From Nocardia sp. XZ_19_385 (GTDB lineage: Bacteria > Actinomycetota > Actinomycetes > Mycobacteriales > Mycobacteriaceae): a stretch of 64,000 nt of DNA. Made by a program: the position numbers and the translations under genes. Below the pieces are notes generated by a model. That model was not told the origin of the DNA. It ran no database searches and saw only the letters and a program-made list of their open reading frames with translations. The stretch spans positions 1,922,001-1,986,000 of the forward strand of contig NZ_JACVEE010000001.1 in assembly GCF_015355755.1 (NCBI RefSeq), in the 5' to 3' direction. Below, piece by piece: positions 37,923-47,243 of the stretch. Position 1 is the stretch's first letter, and each line of letters begins with the position of its first letter.

Positions 37923-38906
37923 ATGGGTTCCAATCAGGTTTTGCTGCTTCGATTCGTCATCACCCAACTCGTTGCCGCGGGGCTGGATCGCGGGCACCTG
38001 GTCCGGGATTCCGGCTTCCCCGAATGGGCGCTGGAGACCGGCCCGGATTTGCATGTGCCCAGCGCGATCCTTACCCGGCTCTGGGAACTCGCCGAACACG
38101 GCACCGGCCCCGACATCGCGCTGTGGGTGGGGCAGCGCTACGAGCTGAACCGGCTGGGGCTCTACGACTATCTGTTCTCCTCGGCGCCGACGCTCGGGGC
38201 CGGATTGGCGACCTGCGATCCGTACATCACGGCGGTCTCCACCAATCACCGATTCGAGTTGGTCAGCGGCGACCGGGAAACCAGCCTGCGCCTGAGCATG
38301 TTCGAAGGCGAGGGCCGCGGTCGCGACCTGACCCTGCAGTTCGGACTGGCCGGCGTGCTGCACCGCGCCCGTCGCACGCTCGCCACGCCGGTGGCCCCGA
38401 TCCGGGTATCGCTGCGGCAATCGGCACCGCCCGATCTCGAGCGGTGCGCCGAGGTATTCGGCACCACCGCACTGGAATTCGACGCGGACGAGGACTGCCT
38501 CACCTTCCGCACCGAGGACATGGCGCTACCGCTCACCACCGCCGACCCGATGCTCGCCGCGGTGCTGCGGCCGCTGGCCGAGGCGCTGCCGCCACCGCCG
38601 GCACTGGCCGCCGGATGGTCACAGCTCGTCGCGAAGGCGCTGGAGGAGGCCCTGTCCGAGGGCGAGGTGTCGCTGGAGCTGGTAGCGCACCGGCTCGCCA
38701 TCAGTCCACGCACCCTGCAACGTCGCCTGCGGGAAGCGGACACCACGTGGCGTACGGAACTGGACCGGGCGCGCGGCATCCGTCTGCGGCAGGCCACCAC
38801 GGCAGGACAGCTGAACCGAGCGCGCCAGGCCCAGTTACTCGGCTACGCGAACGCGGACTCGATGCGCCGGGCCGCGCGCCGTTGGTCGCACGCGGAGCCC
38901 GGGTGA
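37923..38906 (+). CDS. AraC-family transcriptional regulator
   Basis: A 327-residue regulator with an N-terminal arabinose_bd-type domain (about 15-195) and a C-terminal AraC DNA-binding domain (VAHRLAISPRTLQRRLREAD near 260). AGGAGGG precedes ATG 37923. It resembles the OruR/ArgR-like AraC group of actinobacteria. The second helix-turn-helix is slightly eroded (ARQAQLLGYANADSMRRAARRW). Target genes are not evident from context, as it is followed by a strong terminator and convergent genes. Confidence 0.85.
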   Translation: MGSNQVLLLRFVITQLVAAGLDRGHLVRDSGFPEWALETGPDLHVPSAILTRLWELAEHGTGPDIALWVGQRYELNRLGLYDYLFSSAPTLGAGLATCDPYITAVSTNHRFELVSGDRETSLRLSMFEGEGRGRDLTLQFGLAGVLHRARRTLATPVAPIRVSLRQSAPPDLERCAEVFGTTALEFDADEDCLTFRTEDMALPLTTADPMLAAVLRPLAEALPPPPALAAGWSQLVAKALEEALSEGEVSLELVAHRLAISPRTLQRRLREADTTWRTELDRARGIRLRQATTAGQLNRARQAQLLGYANADSMRRAARRWSHAEPG

Positions 38907-38928
38907 ACCCGGTCCAGGTTCGCGCAGC

Positions 38929-38980
38929 GTCCGGTGCGCCGGGGTCTGTGCGTCGTTGCACAGGCCCCGGCTCGCCGGAC
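38929..38980. terminator. Long bidirectional terminator hairpin
   Basis: Two 22-base arms (38929-38950 and 38959-38980) pair with three mismatches around an eight-base loop, one of the strongest stems in the window. It lies between the convergent AraC and CobW genes. Confidence 0.9.
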
Positions 38981-39060
38981 AGAGCTCAATTCTCATCGGC
39001 GCCGGAGCGGCTCGACAGGGACCAACGCGCCAGGGTCCGGGCGAACGCGCCAACTTTCGA

Positions 39061-40098
39061 TCAGTGCGGGGTGTAGCGCCAAACACTCAGCAACGCTTGC
39101 GGATCCAGCGGTTCGCCGGCGGTGTGGACGGTGTCCCGCAGGCGTTTCAGCGCGGTTTCGGCGTCCAGGCCCGCGCCGATCAGCACCAGCTGGGTAGTGC
39201 GCGGTTCGCCGCGGGACCACGTGCCCGGTTCGAAGACCAGATGGTGGCCGACCATGTGGAACAAGAACTTCCGGTGTTCTCCGGCCACGGCGAAGGCGGC
39301 GAAACCCTTGGCGCGGAACAGTCCGGCGGGCGGATCCTCCAGGAAGTCGACGAAGCGGCGCGGATCCAATTCCTGTTCGCTGCTGAAGGACACGCTCGTG
39401 TAGTCGTCGTGCAGATGCCGGTGACCCGGGTCGTCATGGTCGTGGTCGTGCTCGGCGAGCAATTCGTCGAAGCTCAATTGCTCTGCCACCGTGCGGGTTT
39501 CCCGCAACGGCTCGTCGAAGAGCAGACCGGGCTCGATACGACCGTGCGTGGTGGCGTAGACCGGAACCTGCCCGACCAGCTCGGTGACGTCGCCGCGCAG
39601 GCCCGCCAGCTCCTCGGCCCGAACCCGGTCGGCCTTGTTGAGCACCACCAGATCCGCGAGCCGCAGGTGCTTGGCCAGCTCCGGATGCTGGGCCCGGCTG
39701 GCCGGAAACTGCTCGGCGTCCACGACTTCCACCAGGCCGCCGTACCGGATGCGCGGATTCTCGCTGGCCACGACCATCCGGATCAGATTGCGCGGCTCGG
39801 CCAGGCCGCTGGCCTCGACCACGATCACATCGATGCGGGCGCGCGGTTCGGACAGTTTCGTGAACATGTCGTCGAGCTCGGAAACGTCGACCGCGCAGCA
39901 CACACAGCCGTTGCCCAGCGACACCATGGCATCGACCTGCCCGGCCACCAGCATGGCGTCGATATTGATGGCCCCGAAGTCGTTGACCACCACCCCGATC
40001 CGGGTGCCCCTGGTGTTGCGGAGCAGATGGTTGAGCAACGTGGTCTTCCCCGATCCGAGAAAACCGGCCACGATCAGAACAGGAATCCGCTCAGCCAC
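39061..40098 (-). CDS. CobW/COG0523-family metal-chaperone GTPase
   Basis: A 345-residue G3E GTPase with Walker A GFLGSGKTTLL, the metal-binding GCVCC (CxCC) motif, VVEASGLAEP, LNKADR for guanine, and a His/Asp-rich loop EHDHDHDDPGHRHLHDD before the C-terminal CobW_C domain. Such proteins deliver zinc or cobalt to client enzymes. It starts at GTG 40098 with TAGGCT (40106-40111) seven bases upstream and no ribosome site. No Zur-type box was recognised. Confidence 0.9.
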   Translation of the reverse strand: MAERIPVLIVAGFLGSGKTTLLNHLLRNTRGTRIGVVVNDFGAINIDAMLVAGQVDAMVSLGNGCVCCAVDVSELDDMFTKLSEPRARIDVIVVEASGLAEPRNLIRMVVASENPRIRYGGLVEVVDAEQFPASRAQHPELAKHLRLADLVVLNKADRVRAEELAGLRGDVTELVGQVPVYATTHGRIEPGLLFDEPLRETRTVAEQLSFDELLAEHDHDHDDPGHRHLHDDYTSVSFSSEQELDPRRFVDFLEDPPAGLFRAKGFAAFAVAGEHRKFLFHMVGHHLVFEPGTWSRGEPRTTQLVLIGAGLDAETALKRLRDTVHTAGEPLDPQALLSVWRYTPH

Positions 40099-40198
40099 CC
40101 GCAAGAGCCTAGTAGAACCAGAAACGCCGGACGCCACGGTCGGAGGGTGAGCTCCGAGAGGCGTCCGGCGGTCCGGGCGGCCAGGACAGGTCGCAGAT

Positions 40199-41761
40199 CT
40201 ACTTGGCGGGACCGAGCAGGGTGCTCGCCAAGGTGTAGGCCAGGTTGATCAACTCCGAGGTGATCGCGGAGTTGTCCATGCCGAACGAGCGGATCAGCGG
40301 GAGCAGCAGCTGCATACCGGCATTCAGGAGCGTGCTGGTGTCCAGCTGTTCGGTGCCGGGCTCGGTCTGCTTCTGGTTCTGGCCCTGGGTACCTGGGGCC
40401 GGGCAGCCCGGGACCTTCGCCGCGCCCGGAGTCGTCGGGCACCCCGGGGCGGCCTGCTGACTCTGGCCCTGGTTCTGGGTGCCGGGCGAGGTCTGACTCT
40501 GACCCTGGTTCTGGGTGCCAGGCAAGGACTGACTCTGCCCCGGGATGCTGGGCGAGGTCTGGCCCTGGCCCTGATTCTGGATGCCAGGCGAGGTCTGACT
40601 CTGGCTCTGTCCTTGATTCAGCGCGTCCGGCGAAGTCTGGCTCCCGCCCTGGCCCTGGATGCTGGGTGAGGTCTGACTCTGACCCTGGTTCTGACTGCCA
40701 GGTGAGGTCTGACTCTGTCCTTGATTCAGCGCGTCCGGCGAGATCTGGCTCTCGCCCTGGTTCTGGATGCCCGGCGAGGTCGGGCTCTTGTCCTCGAGCC
40801 TGCCCGGCGCTGCCGCATAACCCTGCGACATCGGCGTGCCCGGCACCGGCGGCAAGGGGGACGCCTCCGGCACGACCTGCGGCACATTTTCAGCTGTGAT
40901 GGGCGCGCGCTGCGGCTGCGTGAGGACCGGGGCGGCGGGCGCGCTGTCCGCCGAACCCGTGCCGCCCGGCGGAACGCCGAGCAGATAACTCGCCAAGCCC
41001 GTGGTGATCGCGACGGCGTGGCGCAGCTGACCCGCCTCGCTCTCCAGCATCGACGCGTCCTCGGGGTTCGCCCCGTTGCCCATCTCGAGGAACACCGTCG
41101 GCACCGTGGCCAGCGCCGGCCCGGCCACATCGGCGCGGGTCTGCAAACCTTCTTGCACTCCGGCGTAATTGGCGGCCGGGAAGCCGGCGTGCAGGTAGGC
41201 GTCGCGCACCAGCTTCGACGCGGTCAGGCCCGCGGCGGACTGGGCCTGCTCGACCGCCGGATCCGGGATCGGCAGCTGCGGCACGATGAGGTGGAAACCG
41301 TGCGCTGTGGGTGGGGCGCTATCGGCGTGGATGCTCACCGCGACCGCGGCGCCCGAGGCATTGGCGGCCCGGGCCCGGTCGTCGACGCACCCACCCCAGC
41401 CGCTGTCGTCGTTGCGGCTCAGCACGACCTGCGCGCCGAGGCTCTCCAGTGACGCCTTGACCAGCTGGGCAACATTCCAGTTGATGGTGTGCTCGGGGAT
41501 GCCGTTCACGGTGACCATGCCGGTGGTCTGGCAGTCCTTGGTGCCGCCGCGACCATTGTCTACCTGGCGCGACAGGTTCTCACCATGGTTGGGTCCCTGA
41601 TGGCCCGGGTCTAGGAAGATCGTCTTGCCGAGCAGTTTCGTCGCCATCTCCGCGGGCGCCGGAGCGGCGTGCGCGGCGGCGGGCAACAATCCGGATATCG
41701 TGGCCACGACCGCGGCCGCCACGCCTGTGCAAAGACCAGTTTTCAGAGTGCTTGGCTTCAT
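40199..41761 (-). CDS. Exported N-acetylmuramoyl-L-alanine amidase with repeat-rich tail
   Basis: A 520-residue zinc amidase. The signal peptide ends near AAAHAAP. The Amidase_3 domain spans about 35-255, with IFLDPGHQGPNHGEN (zinc His), SIHADSAPP (zinc His) and VFLEMGN (catalytic Glu). After a proline-rich linker, residues about 330-450 are Gln/Ser/Thr/Pro repeats. A hydrophobic C-terminal segment (LNAGMQLLLPLIRSFG) follows. It cleaves peptide stems from peptidoglycan, like Rv3717. The long tail is not part of the usual enzyme and may anchor or space the domain. ATG 41761 places the signal correctly. Confidence 0.9.
   Translation of the reverse strand: MKPSTLKTGLCTGVAAAVVATISGLLPAAAHAAPAPAEMATKLLGKTIFLDPGHQGPNHGENLSRQVDNGRGGTKDCQTTGMVTVNGIPEHTINWNVAQLVKASLESLGAQVVLSRNDDSGWGGCVDDRARAANASGAAVAVSIHADSAPPTAHGFHLIVPQLPIPDPAVEQAQSAAGLTASKLVRDAYLHAGFPAANYAGVQEGLQTRADVAGPALATVPTVFLEMGNGANPEDASMLESEAGQLRHAVAITTGLASYLLGVPPGGTGSADSAPAAPVLTQPQRAPITAENVPQVVPEASPLPPVPGTPMSQGYAAAPGRLEDKSPTSPGIQNQGESQISPDALNQGQSQTSPGSQNQGQSQTSPSIQGQGGSQTSPDALNQGQSQSQTSPGIQNQGQGQTSPSIPGQSQSLPGTQNQGQSQTSPGTQNQGQSQQAAPGCPTTPGAAKVPGCPAPGTQGQNQKQTEPGTEQLDTSTLLNAGMQLLLPLIRSFGMDNSAITSELINLAYTLASTLLGPAK
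40440..40790 (-). repeat. Degenerate repeats coding the amidase tail
   Basis: About ten in-frame units of 30-36 bases encode variants of NQGQSQTSPG. DNA similarity between units is high, so unit number may vary between strains. Confidence 0.85.
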
Positions 41762-41921
41762 GTGCGGTGTCGGTGCCCCGGGACGGAGCACCCCTCCCTT
41801 CCCACTAGTAACACCAGACTCAATGGTTCACTCTGGCAACATACGCCACAGCGTGCAAGCACCTTTACCGAACTGTGATTGCCTATCCGTGCTGGTCAGG
41901 CGGCCAGTACCCGGGTTGCGA

Positions 41922-43964
41922 TCACACCAGATCGCGCGGAATCCGGCGCTGCCAGTTCTGCGAATACACCCGCTTGCGCACCGCCCGCGGATCCCCCGGC
42001 GCATCCTCCAGCTCGAAGGCATCGAGCTGGGCATCCAGCACGAAGTCCGCGGCGGTACACCGCAATACGGTGTTCGTGACGACCTCGGTACGCCAGTCGT
42101 CGCGCTCGAACCGGCGCAGCGTCCGGGTCTCACCGCGCACCGAGGTGACGTCGTTGTCGCGGAAGCTGAACCACTCGGTGGTCGCGCCTCGCACGAGGGT
42201 GCCGACGTCGTCGAGGGCGAGGGTGCCCTGGTCGTTTTCGATCTCGAGGGTCGACACGCCGCTCGCCAGGTCCCGCTCGACCTTCCAGTGATGCTTACCC
42301 GGTTCGACTCGGGTAACGGGCGCTTCGGGCGCGGCCTCGGGAGGCTCGAACGGGCGCAGCCGATCGTCGTCCTCGCGAGGTGGCCGGTGCGGCAAGGTCA
42401 GTGCGCTGCGTCCGGTGGTGATCGTCAGCATCGCCGGCTCCGGGGAGGGCCACGCCAGTGGCCAGTACGACGAGGACACCGACAGCCGGATCCGATGCCC
42501 GGCCGGGAAGGAGTGCGCCAAGCCATTGAGCGGCACGCGCACTCGATATGCCCGGCCGGGTTCGAGCGGTTCCGGTGACGCGCTGCCGTCCCGATGGGTG
42601 AGGTTGAGCAGACCGTAGGTCACCCGGGTCGCCTCGCCGTTGGGTGCGACGTCGGACAGCCGGGCCGCCACCATCGCGTTCGGCCGATCGGCCGCCACCT
42701 CGAGCTCGAGCGCCGGTAGGCCGAGCACCTCGAAAGTCTGCTCCAGCGCATCTGTTTCGAAGACCAGGGAACCGCCGTCCTCGTCGCGTTGATCGGAGGG
42801 CAGATCCGGTGTCGCCGCATATGAGGCCCACTTGCCCGCGAACATGCCGACGCTCAGCGGTGACTGCACCGATAGGCCGCGCTCCTCCGGGCCGGGGTCT
42901 TCGGACAAGGAGTATCGGCCGAGGCCGAAACGGCGCGGTTCGACATTCGGTGCGGGCCACTGCGGTTCACCCACCCAGCGCCCGGGGCGGTCGGCATAGG
43001 ACGGATGCGGCGAGATGCTGTCCTGCATCCAGGCGCGCAACATCGGCTCGTCCATGATTCCGGTGTCGCGGCCCTTGAGCCAGTGGTCCCACCAGCGGAC
43101 CAGCTCCTGCAGGAAGCCGATCGCCGGTCCGGGCACGCCCAGATGCGGGTACTTGTGGCCCCATGGTCCGATCAGACCGCGACGCGGCACCTCCAGATGC
43201 TCGAGCAACCGGAAGATCGCGTTGGTGTACCCGTCGGCCCAGCCGCCGACCGCGAGGACCGGGCAGCGCACGGCGCTGTAGTCCTCGTTGACCGAGGCCC
43301 GCTTCCAGTAGTCGTCGCGGTGTTGATGCTCGAGCCATTGTTCGATCCACAATCCGCTGCCCGCGAGGCGTTCCTGCCACATCTCGCGCCAGCGGTCCCC
43401 GACGATCGCGGGATCGGGCGGCAGGCTGTTGAACGCCAGCATCACCGTCGCTTCGGACAGATTGTCCGAGAGCAGGCAGCCGCCCATGTAGTGCATGTTG
43501 TCGACGTACAGATCTTCCGTGGCGGACGCGCTGACGATCGCTTTCAGCGCGGGCGGCCGGCGCGCGGCGACCTGCAGGCTGTTGAAACCGCCCCAGGAGA
43601 TGCCCATCATGCCGACGTTGCCGTCGCACCACGGCTGCGCGGCAAGCCATTCGATGACGTCACAGGCATCGTCGTGCTCGGCCTCGAGGTACTCGTCGCG
43701 CAGGACACCGTCGGAGTCGCCGCTACCGCGCAGGTCGACGCGCACGGCGACATAGCCGTGACCGGCGAGATACGCGTGGTTGAGCGAGTCGCGCGCCCGG
43801 GTGATGTCGCGCTTGCGATAGGGGATGTACTCGAACACGGCGGGCAACGCCTCGTCGGTCACCGGCCGCCACAGCCGGGCCGCGAGCCGCGTTCCGTCGC
43901 GCATCGGAATGAAGACGTTTTCGGTGACGCGCACCTCATAGGGGAACGATTCGACCGTGTGCAC
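41922..43964 (-). CDS. CocE/NonD-family alpha/beta hydrolase
   Basis: A 680-residue serine hydrolase with an N-terminal X-Pro dipeptidyl-peptidase S15 type catalytic domain (VRVDLRGSGDSDG, nucleophile elbow MGISWGGFN near residue 125) and a C-terminal jelly-roll domain from about 430. The family includes cocaine esterase, alpha-amino ester hydrolases and peptidases. GTG 43964 follows GGAGGT at good spacing and abuts the stop of the ATP-grasp gene with no gap, so both are translated from one message. The substrate may be an amide or ester made by that ligase; this is inference. Confidence 0.88.
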   Translation of the reverse strand: MHTVESFPYEVRVTENVFIPMRDGTRLAARLWRPVTDEALPAVFEYIPYRKRDITRARDSLNHAYLAGHGYVAVRVDLRGSGDSDGVLRDEYLEAEHDDACDVIEWLAAQPWCDGNVGMMGISWGGFNSLQVAARRPPALKAIVSASATEDLYVDNMHYMGGCLLSDNLSEATVMLAFNSLPPDPAIVGDRWREMWQERLAGSGLWIEQWLEHQHRDDYWKRASVNEDYSAVRCPVLAVGGWADGYTNAIFRLLEHLEVPRRGLIGPWGHKYPHLGVPGPAIGFLQELVRWWDHWLKGRDTGIMDEPMLRAWMQDSISPHPSYADRPGRWVGEPQWPAPNVEPRRFGLGRYSLSEDPGPEERGLSVQSPLSVGMFAGKWASYAATPDLPSDQRDEDGGSLVFETDALEQTFEVLGLPALELEVAADRPNAMVAARLSDVAPNGEATRVTYGLLNLTHRDGSASPEPLEPGRAYRVRVPLNGLAHSFPAGHRIRLSVSSSYWPLAWPSPEPAMLTITTGRSALTLPHRPPREDDDRLRPFEPPEAAPEAPVTRVEPGKHHWKVERDLASGVSTLEIENDQGTLALDDVGTLVRGATTEWFSFRDNDVTSVRGETRTLRRFERDDWRTEVVTNTVLRCTAADFVLDAQLDAFELEDAPGDPRAVRKRVYSQNWQRRIPRDLV

Positions 43965-45251
43965 TCAGACGACCTCCTCGAATTCGAACGTCAGCGCCCC
44001 GAGACAGTCCTGATAGCGCTGCTCGAGCGCGGCGTGATCGGCCGCGCCGATGTACAGGGTGGCCAGCTTGTATCGGTAGGTGTCCTGGTCGGACAAGTCG
44101 GACAGGCGATCGCCGCGTGCCACATCGATCTGGACGACTGTGCCCGGGAAGCGCCGCTGTAGCGCGGCGATTTCGTCCTGGCCGGGCACGCGGGTGACGA
44201 CACCGTCCTCGTACCGGGGCACCATGCACTGCGCCGCGACCGCGAATTCGCCCTTGCGCTGCGGCATTTCAGGGCGACGGCCCAGGGCGACATCGATCGC
44301 GACGGCATGGTTGGAAACACCGTCCACCTTGGCGAACAGGTCACTGTGCGACTGCGAGATGCGCGTGTTGACCTCGATCAGCCAGAGCTTTCCGGTGTCG
44401 GCGTCCCACATGAACTCGGAGTTGAAGCAGCCGTTGTCGTAGCCCGCGTGGCGCAGGTAGCGCTCGGTGACGTCGATCATCTGCTGCTGCACCGACTCCG
44501 GGATCGACCGGGCGGGATAGTCGAGGTGGGCGAAGCTGTGGCCGGTCGAGTCCTTGCGCATATCGAACACGCCGTGCACCTGGTACTCGCCGCGGAACAT
44601 CGAACCCTCCGGCGCGGCCTGGGTGCCGGTGACGATCTGCTCGGCGAGGCAGGTCCGGGCGCCGGCGGCGCGGACCTCCTCGGGCACGTCCACATGGGCC
44701 AGGGCCTGGTCGAACGGGTCCGCGATCCGGCCGATCTCGGCTCTGATGCGCTTGGTCGCGGCCGCGAACTCGTCGGGCGTGGAGATCACGAAACCCAGTT
44801 GGGACGAGTGCGATTTGATCGGCTTCACCCAGAACGGGAACGGCACGTCGATCTTGTCCAGCGCGTCGGGATCGAAGGGATCGAAAGCGCAGAATTCCGG
44901 CACGCATTCCGGGACCGATTCACGCTGCAACACCCGGCTCCACAGCTTGTGCTCCGAACGGATCACGCTCTCCAGACTCGGCGTCGGCAAACCGTATTCG
45001 GCTGCCAGGATCGGCACGATCACGCTGGTCGGAAAGTCCCAATGGGCGATGATGGCGTCGACCTCGCCGTCGAATGCGCGCAGTTCGGCGCGGGCACGGT
45101 CGAGCAGATTCTCGAAGTCGAACTCCTCGGCTCCGACCAAGGTTTGGTAATCGAGCAGCTGGTGCAACCGCATCCCACCGGGGATGTCGACCGTGCCGAT
45201 CTCACCGCGTTGCAGGTCTGTCAGGGCAGGAACGAAAACATTCTTCGGCAT
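43965..45251 (-). CDS. ATP-grasp ligase-like protein
   Basis: A 428-residue protein with a pre-ATP-grasp domain to about 110, then the ATP-grasp fold. FPFWVKPIKSHSSQLGF holds the ATP-binding lysine, and LWLIEVNTRISQSHSDLF carries the metal-binding Glu and Asn. The family joins a carboxylate to an amine or thiol through an acyl-phosphate. It most resembles carboxylate-amine ligases of unknown substrate. It starts at ATG 45251 and directly abuts the CocE-type hydrolase gene. No siderophore or peptide synthetase is adjacent. Confidence 0.85.
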   Translation of the reverse strand: MPKNVFVPALTDLQRGEIGTVDIPGGMRLHQLLDYQTLVGAEEFDFENLLDRARAELRAFDGEVDAIIAHWDFPTSVIVPILAAEYGLPTPSLESVIRSEHKLWSRVLQRESVPECVPEFCAFDPFDPDALDKIDVPFPFWVKPIKSHSSQLGFVISTPDEFAAATKRIRAEIGRIADPFDQALAHVDVPEEVRAAGARTCLAEQIVTGTQAAPEGSMFRGEYQVHGVFDMRKDSTGHSFAHLDYPARSIPESVQQQMIDVTERYLRHAGYDNGCFNSEFMWDADTGKLWLIEVNTRISQSHSDLFAKVDGVSNHAVAIDVALGRRPEMPQRKGEFAVAAQCMVPRYEDGVVTRVPGQDEIAALQRRFPGTVVQIDVARGDRLSDLSDQDTYRYKLATLYIGAADHAALEQRYQDCLGALTFEFEEVV

Positions 45252-45325
45252 CTTTCGGGGCTAACCGGGCCAAGCATTCTGAAACACTCGCTACCGCGAT
45301 CGACTGGCAACCGTCATGTCGGCGA

Positions 45326-45862
45326 TCACGCGGCCAGTGGGAGGCGACGCAAGGCCTGCAGGGCGTAGTACACACGGGTTTTCACGGTCCCGACCGGGAC
45401 TCCGAGCTCGGCCGCCACCTCCCGGTAAGCGCGGTCACGCAGGATCACCTCGGTCACGGCCTCACGTTGCACCCGAGGCAGGCGGGCCAGTAGATCGTCG
45501 ACAACCAGGCCGTCGATCAGGCCGTCCGCGAAGTCCGGGCTGGCGTGCCGCATATCGATCAGTTCCCCGTGCTCGGACCACTCCGCGTCCACCGGCCGGG
45601 CGGCGCGGGCCCGGCCCATATCGATCAGCACGTTGCGCTGGATCGCGAGCAGCCAGGTCCGCACGCTGCCTTTGCTCGCGTCGAAGCGGGCGCACGCGCG
45701 CCAGGCCCGCAGCAGCGTCTCCTGCACCGCCTGCTCGGCCAGCCCGGCATCGCCGAGACTGCGCATGGCGCGCCAATGCAGCAGCGCGCGATCGGCTTTC
45801 AATACCGATGAGATGCCCTGCTCGGTACACAAGCCGGCGCAGGTGGTGTCACAACCCTTCAC
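45326..45862 (-). CDS. ECF RNA polymerase sigma factor
   Basis: A 178-residue sigma factor with region 2 (AEQAVQETLLRAWRACARFDASKGSVRTWLLAI, noted in part) and region 4 (LPRVQREAVTEVILRDRAYREVAAELGVPVGTVKTRV, noted in part) of the SigL/SigK-like kind. GTG 45862 gives a normal length; the frame stays open upstream without homology. The first 20 residues are cysteine-rich (CDTTCAGLC), which is unusual and could sense redox or metal. No anti-sigma gene is adjacent. It lies 74 bases downstream of the ATP-grasp start on the same strand. Confidence 0.85.
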   Translation of the reverse strand: MKGCDTTCAGLCTEQGISSVLKADRALLHWRAMRSLGDAGLAEQAVQETLLRAWRACARFDASKGSVRTWLLAIQRNVLIDMGRARAARPVDAEWSEHGELIDMRHASPDFADGLIDGLVVDDLLARLPRVQREAVTEVILRDRAYREVAAELGVPVGTVKTRVYYALQALRRLPLAA

Positions 45863-46036
45863 GCCATCGATATCGCGGCGCAGCGCCCGAATGACAACCG
45901 AAGTTGTGAACACAAATGAGCCGGTTAGGGCTTGTGCACGTGACCGAAATCTCCCGAATCGACAGCGGCTATGAACGAACTCTGGTATTTCTGACCGCTG
46001 AGGTCGGGCCCGATTCGCGAAGAAAGAGAACAGATC

Positions 46037-46408
46037 ATGCGTGCACGCACGTTCGTGGTCGTGGGGGCGATGGCGTCCGCGATGACCCTGTCCATGTCCG
46101 GAGTGGCGGCGGCCGAGCCCGCGACCACCATGCCCGAGGACGGCCTCTACCTGGTCGGCGTCGATATCGTGCCCGGCACCTGGGAGGCGCCCGGCACCCC
46201 CGACCTCGCCCACGGCTGCGACTTCCGGCGGCTGTGGAAGGTGGAGGGCGACAACACGAATCAGTACTACATCATCGGCAACGACTTCAGCCGGGTCCGG
46301 CCGATCCGCACCGTGATCAAACCGACCGATGTGGCGTTCAAGACCACCAACTGCGGGCCCTGGCAACTGGTTCCCACCAAGCCCAGCACAGGTTCGTTCG
46401 GCGGCTGA
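46037..46408 (+). CDS. Small secreted protein of unknown function
   Basis: A 123-residue product with a clear Sec signal (MRARTFVVVGAMASAMTLS, cleavage after VAAAEP), then about 95 residues with two cysteines, HGCDFRRLW and TTNCGPW, able to form one disulfide. Similar small exported proteins are common in Nocardia and Mycobacterium, with no known role. An A/G-rich AAGAAAGAGAA precedes ATG 46037. It is divergent from the sigma factor gene and could be one of its targets. Confidence 0.75.
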   Translation: MRARTFVVVGAMASAMTLSMSGVAAAEPATTMPEDGLYLVGVDIVPGTWEAPGTPDLAHGCDFRRLWKVEGDNTNQYYIIGNDFSRVRPIRTVIKPTDVAFKTTNCGPWQLVPTKPSTGSFGG

Positions 46409-46426
46409 GACAGTTAGGGTCCTCGT

Positions 46427-47176
46427 ATGACGAGGACCAAAATTCTGATCACCGGAGCCAGCGCCGGACTCGGCGCGGGCATGGCGCGCGAGTTCGCGGC
46501 CAAGGGGCGCGACTTGGCCCTGTGCGCACGGCGATTGGACGCGCTGGAAGCGTTGCGCACGGAACTGACTGCCGCCCATCCGAATATCACCGTCGCCGTC
46601 CGGGCGCTCGATGTCGACGATCACGCGGCGGTGCCGCGGGTCTTCGCCGAGCTCCGGGACGACCTGGGCGGACTGGACCGGGTGATCGTGAACGCGGGCA
46701 TCGGCAAGGGCGCACGCATCGGCGGCGGCCGCGCGGACGCGAATATCGCCACCGCGACAACGAATTTCGTGAGCGCGCTGGCGCAGGCCGAGGCCGCCAT
46801 GGAGATCTTCCGGGCGCAGAACGCGGGGCATCTGGTGCTGGTGTCCTCGATGAGCGCGGTGCGCGGGCTGCCTGGCAAGAAGGCCGCGTATTCGGCGAGC
46901 AAGGCCGGGCTGGCCGCCTTGGGCGAGGCGCTGGCGGTGGAGCTGGCGAAATCCCCCATCGCCGTGACGACGTTGCTGCCGGGGTTCATCGCCACCGACA
47001 TGGCGGCCAAGGCCGGCGACGCGAAACTGGTCGCGCCGCTGGACAAGGGCGTGGGCGCGATGGTGCGGGCGATCGAGAAAGAGCAGGTCCGGGCGTGTGT
47101 GCCGGAATGGCCGTGGCGGCTGTTCGACGTGCTGCTGCCCCGGTTACCGGGATCGGTGATCGCCCGGATGGGCTGA
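46427..47176 (+). CDS. Short-chain dehydrogenase/reductase
   Basis: A 249-residue SDR with the cofactor loop TGASAGLGAGMA, the NAGIG strand, SSMSAV with the catalytic Ser, and YSASK with Tyr and Lys. Its C-terminus PSVIARMG-like segment is in the Rv-type actinobacterial SDRs. TAGGGT at 46415-46420 lies six bases before ATG 46427 without a ribosome site, suggesting a leaderless transcript. The substrate is unknown. Confidence 0.88.
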   Translation: MTRTKILITGASAGLGAGMAREFAAKGRDLALCARRLDALEALRTELTAAHPNITVAVRALDVDDHAAVPRVFAELRDDLGGLDRVIVNAGIGKGARIGGGRADANIATATTNFVSALAQAEAAMEIFRAQNAGHLVLVSSMSAVRGLPGKKAAYSASKAGLAALGEALAVELAKSPIAVTTLLPGFIATDMAAKAGDAKLVAPLDKGVGAMVRAIEKEQVRACVPEWPWRLFDVLLPRLPGSVIARMG

Positions 47177-47243
47177 TCGTTCCTTTAAGGGTGTTTTAAG
47201 GGCCTGTCAAGTACCCCAAGGCATTGTTCTTATCAACCGGCAG

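Noticed and set aside
45916..47199. A 427-codon plus-strand frame over the secreted and SDR genes
   Set aside because: It is out of frame with both well-supported genes and is Arg/Gly-rich throughout.
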